Shown here piece by piece: positions 17,433 through 23,924 of a stretch of 64,000 nucleotides of DNA. The position numbers and the translations under genes are program-made. Numbering within the stretch: the first letter of the stretch is position 1; every line of letters starts with the position of its first letter. The notes below the pieces were generated by a model. It was not told where the DNA came from. It worked only from the letters and a program-made list of their open reading frames with translations, and made no database searches. Origin of the DNA: Actinomycetota bacterium (GTDB lineage: Bacteria; Actinomycetota; Thermoleophilia; Solirubrobacterales; 70-9); assembly GCA_018268675.1 (NCBI GenBank), contig JAFDWB010000018.1, positions 1 to 64,000 of the forward strand. Reading direction: 5' to 3'.

Positions 17433-17888
17433 ATGGACGACCTACGTAGGACCCCCTACACCGACCGGATCATGGAGTCGACCGGCGCCGACCACCGCGA
17501 GGCCCTGATCGTCGAGACCGCCCTCCGCTGGGGGTTCGACAACGGCTGGGGCGGGAACCCCGGGACCCTCGACCATCTGGGCGCCGCCGAATTCGACGCA
17601 CAGGTACGCGCCGTCTTCCACGTCTTCTTGACGGACCCGGCCGAGCGCGACGAGATCGAAGAGCTGGCCGAGGCGGAAAACCTGATCCCGCCGGCGCCGA
17701 AGCCCGACCGCGCGCCCGCCGTCGGCGACCGGGTCCGGGTGTGGTTCAGCGGGAACGGCGAGGTGGTGGCCGGCACGGACGACCCGAAGATGAGGCCCTA
17801 CAGGGTCCGACTGGACGGCGCCGACGCGGACACCTTCCACAACGCCGACCAGATCCGGCCCGACGACGTCCAGGGGTGGGTCCGATGA
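17433..17888 (+). CDS. Hypothetical protein (151 aa) of the accessory region
   Basis: AGGGAG at 17421-17426 is well spaced for ATG 17433; an in-frame ATG at 17427 is too close to it. The N-terminal half is helical (DRIMESTGADHREALIVETALRW). The C-terminal half contains a small beta-barrel-like pattern, GDRVRVWFSGNGEVV followed by MRPYRVRLDGAD, typical of SH3-like folds. No function can be assigned. The stop overlaps the next ATG. Confidence 0.6.
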   Translation: MDDLRRTPYTDRIMESTGADHREALIVETALRWGFDNGWGGNPGTLDHLGAAEFDAQVRAVFHVFLTDPAERDEIEELAEAENLIPPAPKPDRAPAVGDRVRVWFSGNGEVVAGTDDPKMRPYRVRLDGADADTFHNADQIRPDDVQGWVR

Positions 17889-18076
17889 AGGACGCCCGCC
17901 ATCCCCTCGAACACCTGAGCCTGGACACCATCGAGTACATGGCGGCGCGGCTCGGTTTCGGCGGCGACGACGGGTGGGTCATGTACGACCCGCGGCGCGA
18001 GCGCATCTTCGGAGCGTGTCGCCGCCGCCTTGGCACCGACCGGCTACGCGAAGCAGTCGCCGAGGTCATCGCCTGA
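17885..18076 (+). CDS. Small hypothetical protein (63 aa)
   Basis: ATG 17885 overlaps the previous stop in ATGA, which fixes this start against longer frames. The sequence (HPLEHLSLDTIEYMAARLGF) is mostly helical with a basic C-terminus. I recognise no family. Translational coupling to the gene upstream suggests they are made together. Confidence 0.55.
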   Translation: MKDARHPLEHLSLDTIEYMAARLGFGGDDGWVMYDPRRERIFGACRRRLGTDRLREAVAEVIA

Positions 18077-18161
18077 AGGCCCCGGCCCCCATCTTCAAAA
18101 GACACAAAGCGGCCCGCGGTGTCCTACCACCCGGCCGCCCTACCCAAGGAGGTTGATCCTT

Positions 18162-18854
18162 ATGGGCAGCAAGCAGGAAGTATCGCCCGGTGAGTGCGTG
18201 GCCGTCTGCGCGGCATGTGGCAGACGGGTGATCGTGCCGACGATGGTCGGCGTCCCGCCGTACATCACCCACGAGCCGGACTGTGGGCGGATCGGCTGGC
18301 CGGTCAACGACGCGGTGAAGTACGAAGACGGGTTGACCGCGACGATCAATGACTGGCCCAACGGCATCGACCATGAGACCGGCAGGGACATCGCCGAGCC
18401 CGACGAGACGGACGCCCGCGCCTATGTGACGACCAGCGGCCGGGATCTGATCCGCGAACTGCGGACGCTGGAGCTGCTGACGCAAGGCGGCCGAACGCTT
18501 GACGAGACGCAGATGCTCGATTGCATCGACGTCGAGGGACCCGCCGACGAAGACGAGATTGTCGAGGCGGCGGAGGACCGCCTGTTCTCGATGCCGCTGG
18601 CCGTCGAAGCGACCACGACGTTCGAAGTGGTGCTCGGGTGCGGCGGCCCTGATCGCCGGCTGTGTTTCGAATGCGACGTCGACTCGCGGGTCATCGAGCG
18701 CGGCGAGAACGTCTTGCAGTCGGTCGGCTACGAGGTCCGCCGCGTTCTCTACCGCTACTCATGGGATCGCTCGGCCGAGATCGAGCTCGCCGGGGAGGAT
18801 CGGGAGGTGGCCGAGGCATTCGGGCGCCGTGTCGTGCCTGAGCTGGTCGAGTGA
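18162..18854 (+). CDS. Hypothetical protein with N-terminal zinc-finger-like motif
   Basis: The protein is 230 aa; AAGGAGG lies upstream of ATG 18162. Residues 14-45 contain CAACGRR and HEPDCGRIGW, together a Cys-x2-Cys...His-x3-Cys pattern that could bind zinc. The rest is acidic, with regularly spaced alpha/beta segments and a further CFECDVDSR. I do not recognise a family. Codon use is slightly less GC-biased than in the transfer operon, as in other accessory cargo. Confidence 0.6.
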   Translation: MGSKQEVSPGECVAVCAACGRRVIVPTMVGVPPYITHEPDCGRIGWPVNDAVKYEDGLTATINDWPNGIDHETGRDIAEPDETDARAYVTTSGRDLIRELRTLELLTQGGRTLDETQMLDCIDVEGPADEDEIVEAAEDRLFSMPLAVEATTTFEVVLGCGGPDRRLCFECDVDSRVIERGENVLQSVGYEVRRVLYRYSWDRSAEIELAGEDREVAEAFGRRVVPELVE

Positions 18855-18947
18855 AGCCGAGGGGCCTGGGATCGGCCGGCAGAGACAACAAGTCCCACCC
18901 AAGGGTGGCGGACGCCCTCCCGCCTCTTGGGAACGGTAAAACTGAGG

Positions 18948-18976
18948 TTGACAGCAAACGTAAACAGCGGTTTACG
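18948..18976 (+). promoter_or_regulatory. Second TTGACA-N17-TTTAC promoter/operator
   Basis: A consensus -35 TTGACA (18948-18953), 17-bp spacer and -10-like TTTACG (18971-18976) repeat the layout at 17121-17149. The spacer holds CGTAAAC and the -10 lies in GGTTTACG, forming the inverted pair CGTAAAC-AGC-GGTTTACG. It is 59 bp upstream of the ATG at 19035, so unlike the first promoter it produces a leader. Confidence 0.65.
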
Positions 18977-18986
18977 AGAACGGACC

Positions 18987-19012
18987 GGGGGGACGGCTCT
19001 TCGGAGCCCCCC
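18987..19012 (+). other. Stable UUCG hairpin in the leader of the 19035 gene
   Basis: GGCTC (18995-18999), loop TTCG and GAGCC (19004-19008) form a C(UUCG)G tetraloop stem, extended by flanking G (18989-18992) and C (19009-19012) tracts across a two-base AC bulge. It lies between the promoter and the GGAGGA ribosome site, so it could act as a leader stabiliser or attenuator. Confidence 0.5.
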
Positions 19013-19034
19013 GCGCGATTCGCCGGAGGAAGCA

Positions 19035-19268
19035 ATGACGAGAGGAGAGGAGAGGGCCGCCGCCGAGAAGGTTCTCGCCGCGCTCCGCGCCGAGCGGCAG
19101 CGCAAGAGGCGCGCTCAGGGTGAGATCGACGAGGCCGACGCCGCGATTGCCGATCTGCTGAGGACGGTCCCGACGATGAAAGGGATCACGATGGAGGAGG
19201 CGGCCGAGGAGGCCGGGATCTCGCGGAACATGGCCTACAAGATGGTCGGGAAACGCCGCGCTGTGTGA
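19035..19268 (+). CDS. Small HTH protein, possible element regulator
   Basis: The protein is 77 aa with GGAGGA before ATG 19035. A charged helical N-terminus (EKVLAALRAERQRKRRAQGEIDEADAAIADLL), likely a coiled coil, is followed by an HTH of the form ITMEEAAEEAGISRNMAYKMVGK. Its promoter resembles that of the small-gene cluster at 17156, so it may be a regulator acting at the shared GTAAAC/GGTTTAC sites; that is inference. Confidence 0.65.
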   Translation: MTRGEERAAAEKVLAALRAERQRKRRAQGEIDEADAAIADLLRTVPTMKGITMEEAAEEAGISRNMAYKMVGKRRAV

Positions 19269-19299
19269 CCGGCGCGCAAGGCGGGGGTACGAATCCCAA

Positions 19300-19628
19300 A
19301 TGTCCGAATCGAGATTCGACCCCGAACGCCGCCACAACCCTCCGCCGGGGGGGATCACATCGAGGTCCGCCGCTGGCCGGGCTACTTCCACCACGGGATC
19401 TATGTCAGCGCAGAGCGCGTGATCCAGTTCGGCGGGGGTGTCTGGGAGAAGCCCGGCGCGACGATCGAGGCGGTGTCACTTGACGAATTCCAGCGGGGCG
19501 GCTCGGCTCGCGTGGTCGTCCACGACGGCCGTCTTACCGCGACGGGTCGGCACCCTCGATCCGAATCCCCGGAGCGCACCGTCGAGCGCGCGGAGTGGCT
19601 CCTAGCGAACCATCCGCCAGGTCGCTAG
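19300..19628 (+). pseudogene. LRAT-domain protein, 5' part (frameshifted, then cut by IS)
   Basis: The frame giving DHIEVRRWPGYFHHGIYVS and RVIQFGG is the N-terminal half of an LRAT/NlpC-P60-like domain, with the conserved His in HHGIYV. This frame has no start codon upstream. The ATG at 19300 (MSESRFDPERRHNPPPGG) joins it only if the 7-G run at 19347-19353 is read as 8 G. The frame then meets TAG in the IS target site (19626-19628). The catalytic Cys half continues in frame beyond the IS at 20692. Confidence 0.7.
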
Positions 19629-20595
19629 GTGTCCTGCCCACGGACGTTGTGAACACGGCTGATCGGCGGCCGGTCTCCCAGTGAGCTGTGTGGCCTGCGC
19701 CGGTTGTAGTAGCGCAGGAAGGATGGCATCGATCGGGCCCTCTCGGCCGAGTTGGGCCAGGAGTGGGCATATGCCCACTCCTGCTTCAGCGTCTGGATGA
19801 AGCGCTCGACCTTCCCGTTCCAGCGAGGCGTGTAGGGCGGGATCAGGATGTGCCGGGCGCCGTGGCGCCCGAGGACGGCCCCGAAGGCGCGGCTCCTGCG
19901 ATAGGCGAAGGCGTTGTCGCTCATCACCGCCTCGGGCGGCCCGATCCCGAGGCCGGCGAAGTGCCCGATCGCCCGCTCCAGCACCACCGCGGCGGTCTCG
20001 CCGCCCTGGTCGGGATGCTGCTCGACGTAGGCATAGCGGGAGTGGTCGTCGATCACGCAGTGGAGGTAGACGTAGCCCACAGCGCCCGCTTCTCGGCGCC
20101 GGTCTTGTCGCGCACGCCGGTGACGGCATGCCCGGGGCGCTCGAAGCGCGCCAGGCGGGCGACGTCGACGTGCAGCAACGCGCCCGGGCGGGACCACTCG
20201 TAGCGACGGTAGGTCCCGCGGTCGGCCCTACGTCGCCGCGAGAGACCGTGTCGGTGCAGGACCTTCCATATCGTCGAGCGCGATCGTCGGCAGATCCCGG
20301 CCAACCGGCCGGGGCCAAGGTTCGTCTCCCGTCGGGCCCGCAGGATCGGCTTCTCCTCGGCGGCCGAGAGTCGGCGCGGCTGACGACGCGGGCACGAGGA
20401 GCGATCCTCCAGCCAGAGCCCGCGGCGACGCTCCTCGTGCCCGGCCTCCCGCCAACGGTGCCACCAGCGGTGGGCCGTCGCCGGCGCCACGTTCAGGGCG
20501 GCAGCTGCCGCCCTGAACGTCATCCCCGACTCGATCGCCTCAACCAGCGCGAGCCGTCCCGCCGGTCCGAGAGCGGCGTTACCGTGAACCTTCAT
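19625..20595 (-). pseudogene. IS481-family transposase, one frame break
   Basis: The N-terminal frame (start 20595) has an HTH region (GMTFRAAAAALNVAPATAHR), a second basic HTH and the first catalytic Asp in LLHVDVARL, then runs out near 20088 as EKRALWATS. The other frame resumes with VGYVYLHCVIDDHSRYAYV and includes the second Asp (MSDNAFAY) and Glu (NGKVERFIQTLKQ) of the DDE triad. One added G (on the coding strand) near 20083-20087 joins them into ~320 aa. It may be a decayed gene, programmed frameshifting or a base-call error. The stop codon is supplied by the CTAG target. Confidence 0.82.
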
Positions 20596-20686
20596 CCGGG
20601 TCCTCCTTGCTTGGGCGTCAGAACCACAAGCGTCTTGGAGGGCCCGGATGGCCTTTCAGCTGTTCACAACGTGTGTGGGCGGGTCA
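19630..20686 (-). mobile_element. Complete IS481-family insertion sequence (1,057 bp)
   Basis: The ends are 26-bp imperfect inverted repeats (22/26 identical): TGTCCTGCCCAC... at 19630-19655 and the complement of TGACCCGCCCAC... at 20661-20686. Directly repeated GCTAGG lies outside both ends (19624-19629 and 20687-20692), matching the NCTAGN target preference known for IS481. The element carries one transposase on the minus strand and is inverted relative to the fragment at 1-119. It sits inside the LRAT-domain gene, whose two halves remain in the same frame across it. Confidence 0.92.
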
Positions 20687-20691
20687 GCTAG

Positions 20692-21009
20692 GACCTGATC
20701 GGCAACAACTGCGAGCACTTGGCCAACTTCTGCGTGAACGAATACACCGAGAGCCCGCAGGTCCGCCGCTTCTTCCTGTTGAAGGCCGCGGCGGGAGCCC
20801 TCTTCCTCTGGTGGTACTCAGTTGCCACGCGGTCACGACGTTTGCCCACGGTACCCATCCTCGCCGCGAACGTCGCCAGTCTGCTTGTCACCGCCAGCTA
20901 CAACGTCCACATCGCCCGGTTCTGGAACGACGTGGGGCGGAGGTGGCGAGCCCATGACCGGGCTGGCTGTGACGCCCAGGGCGAGCACTGGCCCGTCGCC
21001 GAAGATTAG
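20692..21009 (+). pseudogene. LRAT-domain protein, 3' part with catalytic Cys motif
   Basis: Directly after the target duplication the frame reads DLIGNNCEHLANFCVNEYTE, the NCEH motif that carries the nucleophilic Cys of the LRAT/H-rev107 family. It is followed by two membrane segments (LLKAAAGALFLWWYSVA and VPILAANVASLLVTA). It is in the same frame as the fragment ending at 19628, so both are halves of one gene. The collapsed target would read CGC TAG GAC, i.e. an in-frame stop where the family usually has Tyr. The end overlaps the next minus-strand gene by 4 nt. Confidence 0.75.
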
Positions 21010-21851
21010 GCTGGCGGGGTCGCCCGCGAGAGCAGTTCAAGGCAGCCGTTCTCAGGGTTGTAGGCGCGGAACTCGTCGCGCGGTCCGTTGAACAGGTCAC
21101 GGGGAACGGGCGGCGCGCTATCCGCGATGTTGTGGGTCTCGAACACCCGCACGAACCGATAACTACCAGGCGTCGCGTCGGCTTCGGCGAAGGCGGGCTC
21201 GCGGGTCGCCTCGTAGGTCAGGATTATCCGTTCCTGGCGGTCCTCGATGTCGGCGAGGCGTTCATTCATGTCCTGATGCCAACGCTTGAGCGCCTCCTCT
21301 CGGTAGGAGCGCTCGTGCAAGGTCATCACCGCGCTCAGGTAGGGATGCAGACCGCCACCAAAGACCCCGTTACGTCCAAGGAACCATTCGGGGTCGTCGG
21401 CAGGCTCCGGGTTCTCCGGCGTCACTATCGACACGCGCACTGCCCGTTCACCATACATCGCGGCGATCATCTCATCTTGGCTCTCGCTCGCGACCATCAG
21501 TCGGCTCGGATTCGCGAGGCAAACGATCAGCGGCTCGGGGCGATCGCGATATGGGCGTAGCTGCTTCAGGGCTTCGCCGATCTTGTTCCGGACCGGCGCG
21601 AGTTCTTGGCTCGCGTCTCGGATCACGACGCCGCGGCCACGCGCGAGCGCGTCTTCGAGCGGGGAGTTCTCGAATCCCTTGAGCTCGATGATTGCCGCGG
21701 CCTCGCCGCGGGTGACCAGGTAGTCAGGCCTGCGCGCGCCGGGGCCGCCCCCTAGGTCTGGCTGGTGATCCTCGTGGCCGTCGACTCCGGACTCACGGAG
21801 ATATGTCTCGAATTGGCGCTCCGCGGGGGTTTTCATTACTGAACCGGACAT
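21006..21851 (-). CDS. PD-(D/E)XK nuclease-like protein
   Basis: The protein is 281 aa. An early core RRPDYLVTRGEAAAIIELKG supplies the Asp and the Glu-x-Lys of a PD-(D/E)XK restriction-endonuclease-like site (about residues 40-59), after FETYLRESGVDGHEDHQPDL. The rest (SYRFVRVFETHNIADSAPPV) is unknown. ATG 21851 and ATG 21836 are both possible starts. It is divergent from the 22114 gene by 262 bp, and convergent with the LRAT fragment. Codons are less GC3-biased than in the conjugation block. The role is unknown; defence or DNA repair are possibilities. Confidence 0.6.
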   Translation of the reverse strand: MSGSVMKTPAERQFETYLRESGVDGHEDHQPDLGGGPGARRPDYLVTRGEAAAIIELKGFENSPLEDALARGRGVVIRDASQELAPVRNKIGEALKQLRPYRDRPEPLIVCLANPSRLMVASESQDEMIAAMYGERAVRVSIVTPENPEPADDPEWFLGRNGVFGGGLHPYLSAVMTLHERSYREEALKRWHQDMNERLADIEDRQERIILTYEATREPAFAEADATPGSYRFVRVFETHNIADSAPPVPRDLFNGPRDEFRAYNPENGCLELLSRATPPA

Positions 21852-22113
21852 CGACCATTGCCAGGGTAGAGAGGCTCGATACAGAGATGTCTGAGGTCGA
21901 GCTCGACCACGAGGTTAAGCAGCTCAGGAGTCGCGTCACATAGGGGAACTACGCGAGCTGGCCGATTCGGTGTGATCGGTCCCGACTTGCGAGGGGTCCT
22001 CGAGCGTCCCGCCGGGTCCCCTCTCGGACATATCCTGCGGGCAGGTGGGGCGGCGCTCTGTCGCGGTGAGGCCAGCCCCTATGCGCGATTCTCAGGGGAG
22101 GGGGTGTCAAAAC

Positions 22114-23682
22114 ATGGGGTCGGAGGAGTCGACCAAGAAGAACTGGTTTCGGCGGTCGACGATCCGATCGCTGAAGCGCGATGCTGAAAGCCGCACGAGT
22201 GAGCCGATTGTCAGAGGTGAGGAACGGGACAATGAGCAGACTCGCCTGCCGGAGGACGAGGAGGTCCATCTCGGCGGGATCGTGTTCTCCGAGGCGTTCA
22301 CCCCCTCCACTGTGACCAGGCTCTACCGGGTGATCGAAAGCTGGCCGACGTCGGGCGTAGGCCAGAAGGACCAATGGCTCGCGCTGCTGGCCGAGAGCCG
22401 CGCCGGGGTGCGCGGCGGCTGGCAGAGCCTCGGGGTGGTTCTGCCACCGGGCAAGATGACCTTGGGCGACGGCTTCAACGACTCCGACCTGCCGGACGGG
22501 GTCGACGCTGTTTGGCTGCACATGGCCTACGTGATGCCGTCGGTGGCGATGTTGGTCGCCACGTTCAGCCTGACGGAGATCGCCGGTGACCTCTCCGAGG
22601 TGCTGCGACGCGACTATGAATCGCGTCGGTTCGACGCCAGCCTGCGGATCGAAGGTCGGTTCGGTCAACTCAGGGCGCGAGTGCCTTGGTCGCGGCCTTC
22701 GCGATATGCGATGAGCACCAGCGTCAAGAGGGCCAGAGACGAGAAGCGGGATGCCTGTCAGGAGATCATCCGGGGTCACGAGGAGGCGTGCGGCGCCTGG
22801 TTCTACTCTCGCTTTGAGGGTCGCTTCGCCGCCGGGACGCCCGAGGAGCGACCGGTGATCCGACTGATCCTCACTAAGGACCAGGCGCCGTATGGGGACG
22901 AGCGTCGGCCTTGGTTCGGACCCGCGGGCCTCGACGCATTCCCTCCGCTTTGGCGCTCGAACGGCGCTGGTGGATGGTGGCTAACGGAAGACGACCCGCC
23001 CTTCCGCCGGCGCGCGCAGACGATGACCCTCGCGGGGAGACGGGCCGAGGTGGCCGAGCGGCCCGGAACCGGCCCTGAGACCGGGGAATCCAACTGGTAT
23101 GTGATGCAGGGAATCGGCAGCGATTACGCAGGGCTGGCCGCCGGCCACGCGCTGAAGGCTCTTCTCTCCCTGTACGCGGATCGACTCGCGAGGCTGCGTG
23201 ACCGAGCCGCCATCAGACGATTCCCGCGAAGGCCTGTCCGCGAAGGCCGGGAGCTCGACCATTACCTGATCTCCGACGGACTTGATGTCTCTACCGTGAC
23301 GTCGGATGTTGGGATCTTCATCGAGGATCCGATGATCTTCGGCTTCGACATTCCAGGGTTCACCGAGAGCTTCGAGGTCTTCCCAGCCGGGAAAAGATCA
23401 CGGCCCCCGATGGACTATCTCGAGTGGCTTCGTGAAGGCATTGGCCGGCAGGCAGCCCGTCTGGGAGGCGACAACGCCACGACGAGCGAGAACATTCGGG
23501 CTTCGGCCGAGCTCCGGCAGGCGATCGCCAACACGCGCCTCCAACGTTTCATCCTCCTGCTCTCCGCCGCCGCGGCCATCATCGCGGTGATCGGAATCCT
23601 GATCGCCTCGAACGACGCCGACCACGACGCGGGGTGGAATGGTGAGGCTGGGCACCACCTCAGCGCCGGTCGGCATCCCTGA
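22114..23682 (+). CDS. Large hypothetical protein with C-terminal membrane anchor
   Basis: The protein is 522 aa from ATG 22114 (GGGGAGGGGG upstream); an open frame from 22045 lacks such support. A basic N-terminus (KKNWFRRSTIRSLKRD) precedes a large soluble region with Trp-rich stretches (PPLWRSNGAGGWWL). A single C-terminal helix (FILLLSAAAAIIAVIGILIA) ends it, so the body is probably cytoplasmic and tail-anchored. I recognise no domain. Divergent to the nuclease-like gene; the pair may be one functional unit. Confidence 0.6.
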   Translation: MGSEESTKKNWFRRSTIRSLKRDAESRTSEPIVRGEERDNEQTRLPEDEEVHLGGIVFSEAFTPSTVTRLYRVIESWPTSGVGQKDQWLALLAESRAGVRGGWQSLGVVLPPGKMTLGDGFNDSDLPDGVDAVWLHMAYVMPSVAMLVATFSLTEIAGDLSEVLRRDYESRRFDASLRIEGRFGQLRARVPWSRPSRYAMSTSVKRARDEKRDACQEIIRGHEEACGAWFYSRFEGRFAAGTPEERPVIRLILTKDQAPYGDERRPWFGPAGLDAFPPLWRSNGAGGWWLTEDDPPFRRRAQTMTLAGRRAEVAERPGTGPETGESNWYVMQGIGSDYAGLAAGHALKALLSLYADRLARLRDRAAIRRFPRRPVREGRELDHYLISDGLDVSTVTSDVGIFIEDPMIFGFDIPGFTESFEVFPAGKRSRPPMDYLEWLREGIGRQAARLGGDNATTSENIRASAELRQAIANTRLQRFILLLSAAAAIIAVIGILIASNDADHDAGWNGEAGHHLSAGRHP

Positions 23683-23894
23683 TCCCATTACACCGTTCGG
23701 CATCGATGTCTTCGTCGGCCTGGCGCTACGAGTCCGGCGGCGAGGGGGGTCTCGGCGCCTGTCGGGGCTCGGGCTAGTCGAGAAGTCGATCTCTCTGTGA
23801 GCCTCAGTGCAACCGAAAGGTCGGCCGGAGCGCTCCGGGCCTTGAGATGGGCCCTTCTTCACCATCCGGGTGCCCGCCGCAGTCTGCCGATCGA

Positions 23895-23924
23895 GGTTGA
23901 TATATCATGTGGCATATATGAACC
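23895..23924. promoter_or_regulatory. Palindromic operator overlapping the start of the 23918 gene
   Basis: GGTTGATATAT (23895-23905) and ATATATGAACC (23914-23924) are inverted repeats matching at 10 of 11 positions; the right arm includes the ATG at 23918. This A/T-rich island contrasts with its GC-rich surroundings and contains TATATC, a possible -10, 11 nt before the ATG. There is no ribosome site, so a leaderless or near-leaderless message under repressor control is likely. Confidence 0.6.

Noticed and set aside
19280-19345. tRNA-like 3' end (GATTCGACCCC followed by GCCA) as a possible attachment site
   Set aside because: Only a T-arm-like stretch with a mismatched stem; no D-arm or anticodon arm could be built.
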